From: Crotophaga sulcirostris
Taxonomy: Eukaryota; Chordata; Aves; Cuculiformes; Crotophagidae
Length of the DNA: 64,000 bases
NCBI GenBank assembly: GCA_013397455.1
Contig: VYZB01000219.1
Span: forward strand, 679,403-743,402
Direction: 5' to 3'
Position numbers and translations under genes: made by a program
Shown here: positions 11,929 to 21,979 of the stretch, piece after piece
How the letters are laid out: each line of letters begins with the position of its first letter
Numbering within the stretch: the stretch's first letter is position 1
Notes under the pieces: model-generated
What the model was told of the DNA's origin: nothing
The model's input: only the letters and a program-made list of their open reading frames with translations
Database searches by the model: none

Positions 11929-11943
11929 CATTAAGCATTAACC
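11929..11943 (-). promoter_or_regulatory. HNF1-like palindromic site upstream of SLC23A1
   Basis: Minus strand reads GGTTAATGCTTAATG, matching one full half and most of the second half of the HNF1 consensus GTTAATNATTAAC. It lies 5 bp past the MZB1 stop codon, 460 bp upstream of the SLC23A1 start. A further TTAA-rich half-site cluster is at 11641-11659. HNF1 control of human SLC23A1 is established knowledge; use here is inference. Confidence 0.35.
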
Positions 11944-11947
11944 GTGC

Positions 11948-13042
11948 CTACAGCTCGTTCTGCAGTGCCTTAGGGGCCGCGGGCGCCCCGGCCTTGCCGC
12001 CGCCGCAGGGGCCCTTCTTGCCATGGCACAGGAACTCCCGCAGAGCGGCCGCGCCGCGCCGGTGCGCCCCATAGAGTTGGTCCTCGCCCCACTCGCCCAC
12101 GTAGCCATGGCAGAGCTTGGCCAACCTGTGAGGAACCCCAGAGGGACATGTTGTGTCGTGTCCTCCTGCCACAGCGGCGAGGGGACGGTGCTCAGCAGCC
12201 CCTGGCACTGCCATCCCCCACCACAGCACATTCTCAGCAGCCTCTCACCCACCCCCCAGCGTACCTGCTGGGCCAGGGTCCCCCTGTCACCATCACCGTC
12301 ATGGGCTGCTGTCTCAGCAGCCCTGGTCCCGCCAGACGCTTCTCCCCATCCAGCTCCTGCATCCCATAACTGTGGGGAGAGACAGGGGTTGGGGACGCCC
12401 CAGTCCCTGCAGACACCCCCATCCCTGGAATTGAGGACACCCGAGTCCCTGTGATGGCCCCCACCCCCAGAGACGCCCCGCTCACCTCTCCCAGCCCTGT
12501 GAGCAGCTCCTCTCCAGCACTTCTGTGTAGTCAGACTCACGCAGCACCTTTCCGCGCACCTTCTCCTCTGCCCTGCGCAGCTGCTCCTCAATCTGGGGCG
12601 AAAAAGCGCAGAATTGGGCCGGTGAGGGTGGTGTCTCCCCATGGCCCTGCTCTCCAGCGGGGCTGGGCCCAAACCCCCTTCCTTGAGGCTAAAGCACCTC
12701 TGCATGGGGTGGTGGCTCCATGAGGAGCTGCAAGGGTGCTCACTGGCCCTAAAGGGTTTTTTTGGGGCAATGGTGGGGGGCACCTATCATGTCCGAAAGG
12801 CAGAGCATCCCCGCAAGGGTCTCCCTGTCTCCCCGCTGGTTCTGGGTTGGCCCCTCCCCACTGCCCACCTGGAAGGCGATGGCGTGGCAGGCGTCACAGC
12901 GCAGGGCTTCGGGCATGTGGGGCGAGAGTCGCTCCTCAGCGCTGAGCTGGGGCGCGGGGATGGAGGTGGGGGGACCCCCGCACGTCTCCTCGGCCCCCGA
13001 TCCCACCAGCCAGCTCAGGACCAGCCACACCGCCGGCCGCAT
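11948..13042 (-). CDS. MZB1: MZB1 (pERp1), ER co-chaperone of B lineage cells, complete 4-exon CDS
   Basis: MZB1 is a saposin-like ER-lumen protein of marginal-zone B and plasma cells that works with GRP94 and aids IgM heavy-chain assembly and Ca2+ homeostasis. Exons: 13042-12869, 12592-12486, 12369-12265, 12125-11948; the phase closes to 187 residues plus TAG. Residues 1-17 are a hydrophobic signal peptide; the conserved HMPEALRCDACHAIAFQ carries the CxxC pair (C49, C52). SDYTEVLERSCS, VMVTGGPWPSR and a stretch GEWGEDQLYGAHRRG match mammalian MZB1 closely. The C-terminus is QNEL where mammals have REEL, an ER-retention-type tail. Its stop lies only 480 bp from the SLC23A1 start, so MZB1 3'UTR and SLC23A1 promoter probably overlap. 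Function is inferred from orthology. Confidence 0.95.
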
Positions 13043-13298
13043 CCTGCCACGACACTGAATGTGCTGCGGCAGAGGTGGCCACCAATCCCTCAAGGGCCTG
13101 CGAGCGGGCGCTGAGGCGCGGCCACACCTGCATCCGGCTGACGTGGCATCTGTGGTTCTGGGGGACATGTGCAGGGGAGGCGTGGGGTGTCTCCAACCCG
13201 CCCGCCCCTCTACGGGGTGGCCTCAGTGCAACTCTGTCATACCTGACCCCTTGTCCTCAGCCCAAATCCTCCCTGAGATGGTGTGGAGCATCCTGGGC

Positions 13299-13560
13299 TA
13301 GGGGCTCAGGGCTAGGATTTGGGGCTCAAGGCTTGGATTTGGGGTTCAGGGTTGGGTTTTGGGGTTCAGGACTTTGATTTGAGGTTCAGGGCTCAGGTTT
13401 GGAGTTCAGGGATGGGGCTTTGGGCCTCTGGGCTGGGATTTGAGGTCTGAGGCTCAGGTCTGGGGTTTGGGTTTGGAGTTCAGGGCTGGGGTTTGGGGTT
13501 CAAGAGCTGGACTTCAGGGCTCAGGGTGAGCATTTGGAGTTCAAGGATGGGGGTTCAGCG
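13299..13560. repeat. About 20-bp minisatellite between MZB1 and PROB1
   Basis: Twelve or so imperfect copies of a unit like GATTTGGGGTTCAGGGCT run through this stretch. It lies upstream of MZB1 and downstream of the PROB1 poly(A) signal. Confidence 0.75.
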
Positions 13561-13735
13561 TTCACCATTGACCACAGAGCCTGCTCCTGCACCCAGGGAT
13601 CAGTGAGCACTCCAGGACAGACAGACAGACAGGCTGCAGGGTCCGTGTGAGTCAGGTCTTCCCCCTGACCCCCTCTCCTTTACAGATCACGCGGACACAG
13701 GATGAATACACAGAATTTAATGCTGTCTCAGCATT

Positions 13736-13741
13736 TTTATT
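13736..13741 (-). terminator. PROB1: PROB1 polyadenylation signal
   Basis: Minus strand AATAAA, about 320 bp downstream of the PROB1 stop codon; the best candidate 3' end for this gene. Confidence 0.6.
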
Positions 13742-14062
13742 GCTATTTTAGGGTGTCTGTGCTGCATCCGTGGCTACGGGGGATGGCAAGGCCTGGGCCA
13801 CCCCCGCCCCCCTCCCTGTGTTGACCAGCCCAGGTCAACCGTGGGACAGGGCCCATGACTTCAAGACCCTTGGGACTGCCAGGTGCTCACATTGGAAAAA
13901 ATCCCCTTTTTTTCCCCATTCCCGTGAGCAAGTGAAGGCCTGCAGGTGCCCATCACCCCTTGGCTCTTGGCCAGCTCAGCTGAGGGTGATGCTGGCTTTG
14001 AGGCTGATGCCTGGCTGCTCAGGAAGGGAGAAGCCCCACAAGTGGCAGGAGGCTGAGGAGCA

Positions 14063-17000
14063 TCACATGCGTAGCTGCGGTCCCTTCTCAGGGCTGGCAT
14101 GGGCAGGGGGCTGGCTGGGACCAGGGCTGGCCCTCATCCCTGTGGGGATGTAGTACAGACTCTCCAGGTACCCACAGTCTGCAGTGCCCCCGGCACCAGG
14201 TGGCCCCTCACCCTTGGGACTGGGGCTGAAGGTCCCAGAGAAGCCGGGGTTCTCAGCAGCTGGGAGGTCGGGGTGTACCGGGGAGGGGGCAGTGGGCGGT
14301 GAGGGTGCCAAGAGCCCTGGGAAGCCACCATGGGGCACGTAAGGTGGAGCGTAGAGCCCCGGAGTCATGACTAGGGAGTTGAAAGGAGCCTGGTAGAGCC
14401 CAGCATGCGATGGCACCGGTGGGATGAGCACCTCCAGGTAATGCCCCGTCTCGGGGTCATAGAGCATTTTCAGCTGGGGTTGCCGCAGTGGCTCCATGTA
14501 GTAGCATTTCCCACTGCCCGGATCGATGAGCATCCTCCGGTGGGGGGCAAAGGGCTTAGTGGGGCTTGGTGCACTCTTACTGCTCGGTGAGGCACCGTCC
14601 GTCCTCCTGAGGAAGTGGGGAATGTCCTCCAGGCGAGACTGGGCTGGGGCTTCCACAGCGGCCAGGCCCTCAGTGGGCTGGGGCAGCAGGGCCTCGGGGC
14701 TGGGTTTGCTCCAGGGAGTTTCCCCACTGGCCGGGGGGGGCACACTGGCCCCCAGTGGAGCACTGGCCAGGTTGGGGGCCAAAGGAGAGCCAAAGGAGGA
14801 GCTGACCACATTGGAGACTGATGGGTGCCCAAGGGAAGCAGGGACCAGGTTGGGGACCAAGGGGGACCCAAAGGATGAGCTGACGTGGTTGGAGACCAAG
14901 GGGATCCCAAGTGATGAGTTGGCCAGTTTAGCGATTGAGGGGGTCCCAAAGGATGTGTTGGCTAAGTTAGGGACCAAAGGGGTCCCAAAGGATGCGCTGG
15001 ATGGATTAGGGACCAAGGGCGTCCCAAAGGATGTGCCACACAGATTGGGGACCAAGGGGTTCCCAAAAGATGCGCTAGCCGGATAGGGGATCAAGGGGGT
15101 CCCAAAAGATCTGGTGGTGGGGTTGGATACCAAGGGAGCTCCAAATGATGTGCTGGCCAGCCTGGAGGCTGATGGGTAGTTAAAAGATGAGCTGGTCATG
15201 TTGGGGACCGAGGGGGTCCCAAAGGATGTGCTGGCTGGGTTGGGTACAATAGGGGTCCCCAGGGACGCAGCAAGTGCATTGGGGACCATGGGGGTCCCAA
15301 AGGATGTGCTGACTGGGTTGGGGACTGAAGGAGTCCCAAAGGATGCGTTGAGAGTCCTGGGGACCATGGGAGTCCCAAGTGAAGCAGTGGCTGGACTGGG
15401 GACTGAAGGGATCCCAAAGGATGTGCTGAGTGGGTTGGGGACCACAGGGGTCCCAAATGATGTGCTGGCTGGATTGGGGAGCGAGGGCAGCTTTGGTACT
15501 GGAGAGGATTTGGGGGGTTTCACAGGAATTGTTAAGTAGTTGGAGTTCTCCGGTGGGGACGCAGGTTGGTACGGCTCGGTGGCTGCCGCCCACTTGGGTG
15601 AAGGCTCCCTGTGCTCCTGTAGCTGCCCAGAGGCACCTCCACCAGCCTCCCTCGCTCCAGCCAGAGCGCTGGTGCCGGTGCTGCCTGCGGAGCCGCTGCT
15701 CCCTCCCAGTGCCTGCTCACTCGTCGGTGGCTCTGGTGGGCTTCTCTCCACCGGTCCCCCAGGCTGGGGGTGCACCTTGCTGCTAGCCAGGGGTCCGGTT
15801 TGGGGCTCCCTGCTGTCACCCTGCTGCTGCACCACTGCCTCGGGCCCCTTGGTGGCACGGAGCCCTCCGGTGCCACTGTGCCCGTGCCCATCCCTTCCCT
15901 CCATGGTACTTGGTGGCGGTGGTGGGAGGAGAACGGTCTTCTCCGTGCGAAGTATGGTGCTGCTCTGAGCCGGGGAGTCGTCCCTGGCTGCCGCCGGGGA
16001 CTGCCGGCCCACCAGGACATGGAGGTGGCTCTCCACGTGCAGCACCCCCTCTGCTGCCGGTGCCCGTGGTGGCACCCTGAGCTCGCTCCGCTCCCGGCGA
16101 GGAGGAGACGCTGCTGGTTCTTCCATGGTAGCCACCTCCCTGCGCGTGGCCTGGACCCTCGTGATGTGGACGGGGGAGCTGCAGGTGGGTGAGGGCTGGT
16201 GGCTGGCGCGCACAGGGCCCTCGACCTGTGCCAGAGTTGGCTCAGAGCTGGTGGCTGCCAACGCTTGGCCACCTCTCGGCTCGGCTGCCGTGTCCCGCCG
16301 GCACACTGAGGTGCAGTGGATGACGAGCGGGATGGCCGGCGGTGGCTCCCCACTGCTCGCCGGTGGCATGGTGGCACGGGATGCGCTGGATGTCGTAAAG
16401 CAGAGGCTGTAGCTGCTCTTCACCAGCTTGCGCACATCCCGGGGCTGGGGGATGCGCCCCTTCCCCTTGTCTTCAGCCTCGGGGGCAGCAGCCGGTGGGG
16501 CCCCCTGGGCTGGGATGCTGGGTGGTGACTGCGGCACCACTGGTGGCTTCTCTTCCCGCTGGCTCTGTGGCACCAGCCTCACCTCCTGCGCCCGGGAGGT
16601 GAAGAGGCGGCGGGGTGGCAGGGCAGGCAGTGCCAGGCTGTCAGCCTCGAACGGGAGGCTTTGGGAGAGGCCGGGGCGGATGGCGCGCTGCCTCAAGCTG
16701 GGCCACGGCTTTGGTGCTCTCCCAAACCTGGGGGCAATGTCCAGCGCTTTCCCCACCTCGGAGTGAGCTTCGAACAAGGCACGCGCTTGCCGGTAGCGCA
16801 TCCTCACCGACGCTTGTTCCTTGGCAGCACTGGGCAGACGGTTGCCCTCCAGCACCTCCTGATACTTCATCCTCTCATTGAGTTCATTAAAGGTTGTCTT
16901 CAGCTTGCAGACACTCTCCCTCGTCGCCTCGCTCAGCACCACTCCCTTGGTGGGACGGGTGGTGGTGGCATCCCCCGTGGCCACCGCAGCCACTGGCATC

Positions 17001-18301
17001 CCACCGCCCCGCAGGTCCTCGACCGAGAAGCTGCAGTCCGAGCGGGACAGTGAGCTGGACTTGCCCTCCAGGCCATCCCCCAGCAGGTCAGTGCCTACAG
17101 AGGATGGCCCCGAGGAGGTCGAGCTGCCCCGCAGACCCTTCTGCTCCATCTTGATCCTCTGCTCATACTGCATCTTCTTGGCGAGGACGTTTTTCACCAG
17201 GCAAGAGGCTGCCCTGGTCTTGCCGGCATCGGCATCCAGGGAGGCGGTCTTCATGAACTGCTTGTAGTTGATCCTGAAGTCCTCTCCAATGGCCCTGCCC
17301 TTGCCGGGGGGCTCCTTCCTGGTGGGGGGCAGGGGTTGGGGGGCCGCGCCATCACCTCGGGAGCTGAAACCCGTCTCCTTCCTCTCCTTCCTCTTCAGCA
17401 GGATCTGGCGCTTGGGGACAGTCCTCTTCTTGCTGTGGCCTTTCCTGGCCTCCCCACTCTCCAGCTCCACATCCACGCACTCAAACTGCTCCTTCCCCAC
17501 CAAACCCAGCAGCTCCCTGTCCACACCAGTGGGGAATGGCCAGCCCACCCTGCTGTGGAGGGCTGCCACCGTGCCCCAAGACTCGCTGCTGGCCGCTGGC
17601 CACCGCTGTGGCCGCCCGCCGTCCTCCGACAGGGAGTTGGAGAGGCTGGAGGAGGTGTGGGAGCTGCACATGTCGAGGCAGGTGCCGTGGGGGCCCGAAA
17701 GGCTGCGGAAAGCCCTGGCCGTCAGCGCTCGCACCTCGCCGTCTGCCTCGTCCGAGTCACTGGGTGCCGCGCCGAGCATCCCCGCGGGCTGCCGAGGCCG
17801 AACCAGCTCTGCGCTGGTGGCTGTGGTGGCAGGCTGCTGGCTGCCAAGGGGACCCATCCTGCCCCCCTGTCCCAGCACTGGGCTATTCTTAGCCGCACTG
17901 GACAGCTGAGCCTTCCGCAGGCGGGCAAGGGGCCCGGACAGCGGGGGGACGCGGGGGGTCCCCACTGGAGCCCAGCGCCCTTCAGCACGGCCGGTCCGTG
18001 GAGGTGTCTCCTCTTCATCCAGGAATTCCAGGCAGTCCTTGAAGGTCTCGGTTCCCTCGGAGCACAGGGCAGAGTGGTAGGAGGAGACGGAGGAGCTGGA
18101 CATGCTCTTGGTGAAATCGTCACGGGGGAGGCTGGCGAGTGGGCCCTCCTCCTCCGACGCGGATCGCTGGCCATCCCCACTGCCGCGGGGACCCTCACCA
18201 TCGGTGCTGGGCAGCTCGGCATGGGAGAGCACGACCGGGTCCCTCTTCCCGCGTGGCATCATGGCAGGGACGACCCTGCGAGGTGCCAAGGGACCCTCCA
18301 T
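14063..18301 (-). CDS. PROB1: PROB1, proline-rich basic protein 1, single long coding exon
   Basis: One uninterrupted frame of 1412 codons from ATG 18301 to TGA 14065-14063; human PROB1 is about 1015 residues and its molecular function is unknown. The open frame extends upstream past a non-ATG codon at 18403 to an in-frame TGA near 18447, and the first in-frame ATG is at 18301; an extra 5' exon cannot be excluded. Diagnostic conserved blocks: KEQFECVDVELESG followed by KRTVPKRQILLKRK, and RAPKPWPSLRQRAIRPGL. Near residues 1254-1300, RMLIDPGSGKCYYMEP and LKMLYDPETGHYLEVLIPP form the DUF4585-like block shared by this family. A 13-residue repeat array (15475-14735) accounts for much of the extra length. 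Composition is rich in Pro, Ser and Ala, with no membrane segment or signal peptide. Confidence 0.93.
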   Translation of the reverse strand: MEGPLAPRRVVPAMMPRGKRDPVVLSHAELPSTDGEGPRGSGDGQRSASEEEGPLASLPRDDFTKSMSSSSVSSYHSALCSEGTETFKDCLEFLDEEETPPRTGRAEGRWAPVGTPRVPPLSGPLARLRKAQLSSAAKNSPVLGQGGRMGPLGSQQPATTATSAELVRPRQPAGMLGAAPSDSDEADGEVRALTARAFRSLSGPHGTCLDMCSSHTSSSLSNSLSEDGGRPQRWPAASSESWGTVAALHSRVGWPFPTGVDRELLGLVGKEQFECVDVELESGEARKGHSKKRTVPKRQILLKRKERKETGFSSRGDGAAPQPLPPTRKEPPGKGRAIGEDFRINYKQFMKTASLDADAGKTRAASCLVKNVLAKKMQYEQRIKMEQKGLRGSSTSSGPSSVGTDLLGDGLEGKSSSLSRSDCSFSVEDLRGGGMPVAAVATGDATTTRPTKGVVLSEATRESVCKLKTTFNELNERMKYQEVLEGNRLPSAAKEQASVRMRYRQARALFEAHSEVGKALDIAPRFGRAPKPWPSLRQRAIRPGLSQSLPFEADSLALPALPPRRLFTSRAQEVRLVPQSQREEKPPVVPQSPPSIPAQGAPPAAAPEAEDKGKGRIPQPRDVRKLVKSSYSLCFTTSSASRATMPPASSGEPPPAIPLVIHCTSVCRRDTAAEPRGGQALAATSSEPTLAQVEGPVRASHQPSPTCSSPVHITRVQATRREVATMEEPAASPPRRERSELRVPPRAPAAEGVLHVESHLHVLVGRQSPAAARDDSPAQSSTILRTEKTVLLPPPPPSTMEGRDGHGHSGTGGLRATKGPEAVVQQQGDSREPQTGPLASSKVHPQPGGPVERSPPEPPTSEQALGGSSGSAGSTGTSALAGAREAGGGASGQLQEHREPSPKWAAATEPYQPASPPENSNYLTIPVKPPKSSPVPKLPSLPNPASTSFGTPVVPNPLSTSFGIPSVPSPATASLGTPMVPRTLNASFGTPSVPNPVSTSFGTPMVPNALAASLGTPIVPNPASTSFGTPSVPNMTSSSFNYPSASRLASTSFGAPLVSNPTTRSFGTPLIPYPASASFGNPLVPNLCGTSFGTPLVPNPSSASFGTPLVPNLANTSFGTPSIAKLANSSLGIPLVSNHVSSSFGSPLVPNLVPASLGHPSVSNVVSSSFGSPLAPNLASAPLGASVPPPASGETPWSKPSPEALLPQPTEGLAAVEAPAQSRLEDIPHFLRRTDGASPSSKSAPSPTKPFAPHRRMLIDPGSGKCYYMEPLRQPQLKMLYDPETGHYLEVLIPPVPSHAGLYQAPFNSLVMTPGLYAPPYVPHGGFPGLLAPSPPTAPSPVHPDLPAAENPGFSGTFSPSPKGEGPPGAGGTADCGYLESLYYIPTGMRASPGPSQPPAHASPEKGPQLRM
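14735..15475 (-). repeat. In-frame 39-bp tandem repeat (19 units) inside PROB1
   Basis: Nineteen consecutive 13-residue units, consensus NPxSTSFGTPLVP (for example NPASTSFGTPVVP, NPLSTSFGIPSVP, NLANTSFGTPSIA, NHVSSSFGSPLVP). All keep the frame and none carries a stop. The SFGTP core is the most constant part; units vary at positions 1-4 and 10-13. Confidence 0.9.
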
Positions 18302-19065
18302 GGTGCCGGGGACGCTGCGTTGGGGACGCTGGCTCGACCTTCTGGCTCCCTTGCTGTCGCGGCAGCTGGACCCAGCAGTGGGATGGAGCAGCCCCTCGAT
18401 CACATGGACGGCAGTGAGCGCCAGCCCAGCGGAGGCGATGCCAGGCGCATTGCAGGAATGTCACCGCTGCTCCCACCTTAGGGGGCTGCTGGGGGGTTGC
18501 CAGAACCACCCTCTGCACCCTCGCCCCATGCTGCTCCTCCCCAAAACCCACAGGAGAAGTGCTCCCCAAAATGAATCGCAAGCAGCCAGGAGCAAACTGA
18601 AGGCTGGAAATCAAACCGGACACCGAGCACCTCTGGGACTCACAAGGGCTGAACGATGGCTGGTTACTATTTGCCTTTTTTCAGGGGGACCCAAAGCAAG
18701 CAGACAGGGCACCCGGCATGGCATGAGGGTCTCCACAGCCTGCTGGCCCTGACTGTTGCTGGTGGAGCTCAGCCCTGGCTTTCAGGGGGATTTTTCCAGC
18801 AGAGCAGTGGCAGCAGGTGCTGCCCAGCACTGCCAGCCCCGGAGCAACCTGATGCCCAAGTCATTTGGGTTCATGCAGGGACTAAATTTAAACCTTGGCA
18901 AGGAAAAGGAGGAGAGGAAAGCTTCCCTGTTAGCTGGTCTGGTGCTTAACCCTTTGGTGCTGGGCAGGGCTGTGCTTGCAGGTGGCATTTGTGTCCACCA
19001 GAGAGTGGAGGAACCTGCCACAGGCAGCACTTGTCGGTGCAGTGCTTTGTGCATGGGGACAGATT

Positions 19066-19350
19066 TCATAGAATCCTGGAACGGTTTGGGTTGGAAATTA
19101 CTTCAAAGTACATCCAGTTCCACACTCCTGCTATGGACAGGGACACCGCCCACAGGATCAGGGGGCTCCAAGCCACATCGAACCTGGTCTTCAACACCTC
19201 CAGGGATGGGGCAGCCACCACTGCTCTGGGCAACCTAGGCCAGGGCCTCCCCACCCTCACAGCAAAACATTTCTTCCTAAGATCTCATCTCAATCTCCCC
19301 TCTTGCAGCTGAAAACTGCTCCCACTTGTCCTATCCCTGCACTCCCAAAT
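19066..19350 (-). mobile_element. CR1 fragment
   Basis: TTTCATAGAATCCTGGAACG through TTCTTCCTAAGATCTCATCT, reverse-complement orientation. Confidence 0.9.
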
Positions 19351-20364
19351 CCCTACAGCCTGGCTTTACAGGGAGCTGGGTTTCAGTGGACAAGCTCCTC
19401 ATGCCGCCTGGACAGCTCACAGCACCTCAAAACCTTGGGCTGCTGCTTGGGTGCTGCAACCACCCTGTGGTCCCCATGGGAAGGGGTGTCCAGCTCTATG
19501 CTGGGAACATCCCTGAGACCCCCGGGCTCAGCTCCCGCAGGGTGGGCTCACAGCACAGCAACCCAGCACCTGCTGAGTCACTGCTGGCTCTGGTCCCTGC
19601 ACAGAGGGGACGTGCACACAGCCCCCATCTGCTGCTGGATGTGCAGTGCTGGGGGGATGTACAGACCCACAACGCAGGGGATACCGAGCGGGTTCTGCAG
19701 TGCTCCAGCAGTCCAGATGCCACAGGGGTGCTGTTTCATTCCCTTTGCTCCACCAAGGGTTGTGCCCAGCATCCCAGGGCCACTGGTAGTTGGTGGGAAG
19801 GGGAAGTTGGTGCAGCCTGGAGTCACCATGGTCCTGTTGAGCCTTCCCTAAGCGCTGAGGAGGAAGGGCAGAGGAGGCACATGGGGAACACCAGCTGTGG
19901 GAGCTGATGAAGCACTGAATGAAGGGAAAGAATCAGCGTGGGAGGATCAGGTCCTTGTGCTCCTGCCTGCAGGTGCTGCTGAGCTGGCAGTGGGTGGGAA
20001 GCAGATCTGGGGCACCCACTTGTCCAGCCTCTTTACACTTTTCCTCTGTCTCTTTTCCAGCACTCACACAAGGGCACAGTTCTTGCTGCTACTGCACCCT
20101 TCACTTGGACACCCAGATCCCCCCTCCAAACTGAAACAGTCAGGGTGTCAACAGCTGCAATGAGCGGCACAGTAACACCGGAGGCTGCGAGGGCAGCTGG
20201 AAATACCCCCACGCACCCGGCTGTTCATCTGCTTTCCCGGCATCCACATTCTGTGCTGCACGAGATGGGATGGCCCTGTACATCCCCTGTTCCATGGGGC
20301 CAGCTGGATGGAAAAGTGCGGCCTGGCTTTTAAATACAATAACATCCCTCCTCCTGGATGGATC

Positions 20365-20852
20365 CCCAACATAAGAAAGACATGAAACTGTTGGAGTGGG
20401 TCCATAGGAGCCTACAAAGATGATCCGAGGGCTGGAGCACCTCTGCTATGAGGAAAGGCTGAGAGAGCTGGGGTTGTTCCGTCTGGAGAAGAGAAGGCTG
20501 TGGGGAGACCTTAGAGCAGCCTCCTAGTACTGAAAGGGGCTCCAGGAAAGCTGGGGAGGGGCTTTTTACAAGGGCCTGGAGTGATAGGACACGGGGGAAC
20601 AGCTTTAAAATGGAAGCGGGAAGATTTAGATTGGACATTAGGAAAAAATTCTTCCATGATGAGTGTGGTGAAGCCCTGTCCCAGGTTGCTCACAGAAGTG
20701 GTGGCTGCCCCATCCCTCGAGGTGTTCAAGGCCAGGTTGGATGGGACTTTGAGCACCTTGATCCAGTGGGAGGTATCCCTGCCCATGGGCTTGGAACTGG
20801 GTGGGCTTTGAGGTCCCTTCCAACCCAAACCATTCCATGATTTTATGATTCT
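20365..20852 (+). mobile_element. CR1 fragment
   Basis: Plus-oriented, from GAAAGACATGAAACTGTTGG through TTAGATTGGACATTAGGAAA to a CCATTCCATGATTTTATGAT tail. Confidence 0.9.
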
Positions 20853-21329
20853 GCTCCTTGGGTGCATCCCCATACCCTTGCTGTGGGGTTCTACAAAAGA
20901 AAGAGAGAAGAGGGCATGGCGGAGACGTTGGGGTATTCCTACTGCCCGGAATACAGGCTGAGAGGCTGCAAACCCATCTTTCAGCACCCAAAGCACTGAC
21001 CGGGGTGCAGGGTGGCAGCCTGCTGGGCACAAGCACCTTACAGAACAGCAGGTGAGCCCACGCGGAGCCAGAGTTGTAATTAAATACTGATTTACTTTAT
21101 GTTTACCCAACGTGGTGCCGCCTGTGGACTCGCTGTTGCATTTGTTTATTAACTTGTGCTCTGTGCCAGCCCTGGGTGTGCTGGCAGGGAAAGCAGGACG
21201 TGCCTCTCCCACGCTGGAGGGACTTTTTGCAACTCCAGAGGAGCAGGAAACACTGGCCCAGCTTGGCACGGGCTTTCACAGCACCTCTGCGACATGAGGG
21301 GAGCAGGCACACAGGCCAGGAGCTCAGGG

Positions 21330-21665
21330 AAGGGAGCTGGGGAAGGGGCTGGAGAACAGGGGTTCTAGGGGCGGCTGAGGGCCCTGGGGCTGTTTAGTCT
21401 GGAGAAGAGGAGGCTGAGGGGAGACCTCATCGCTCTCTGCAGCTCCTGGAAAGGAGGTTGCGGTGAGGTGGGTGCTGGGCTCCTCTCCCAAGGAACAAGG
21501 GATGGGATGAGAGGAAATGGCCTCAAGTTGTGCCAGGGGAGGTTTAGATTGGATATCAGGGGAAATTTCTTCACAGAAAGAGTGGTGAAGCCCTGGCAGA
21601 GGCTGCCCAGGTGGAGTCTCTGTCCCTGGAGGCGTTCAAAGAAATGTGTAGATGTGGCACTTAGT
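21330..21665 (+). mobile_element. CR1 fragment
   Basis: Plus-oriented: TTTAGTCTGGAGAAGAGGAG, TTTAGATTGGATATCAGGGG and AAATGTGTAGATGTGGCACT, a CR1 subfamily ending. Confidence 0.8.
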
Positions 21666-21979
21666 GCAACAGATAAAAGTTTCCTTGAGCCAGACCGTGA
21701 TAGTTGGAATCAGTAGCACCCAGCACTGTAAATAAATTTCTTTGCTTCTAAGACTCCTCTAAATCTAAGTCCTCTCTAAATCTGTATCTGTGAGCTGGCT
21801 TTTCTCACACCTGGGGACACGCTTTAGCGGTGACGGAGGGGTTGGGCTGATGGCGGGACTGGGCGAGCTTGGAGGTCAAAAGCCGGGCGGACGAGGTGCT
21901 CAGGGCTGGTTCAGTGTTGGATAGGCACGCTTGGACTGGATGCTCTCAAAAGTCTTTTCCAGCCAAACGCTCCCATGCA

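Larger units (their letters stand above)
18302..21975. other. Region between PROB1 and the 22-kb promoter-like island; no gene recognised
   Basis: GC-rich 5' flank of PROB1 followed by CR1 fragments (19066-19350, 20365-20852, 21330-21665). Mammalian synteny predicts SPATA24 here. I looked on the minus strand for its coiled-coil exons and did not see them. Confidence 0.5.

Noticed and set aside
17336..18481. 381-codon plus-strand open frame opposite PROB1
   Set aside because: Antisense shadow of a GC-rich coding exon; the minus strand has the conserved PROB1 blocks.
20511..21269. 252-codon minus-strand frame
   Set aside because: Mostly the antisense of a CR1 fragment; not conserved coding sequence.
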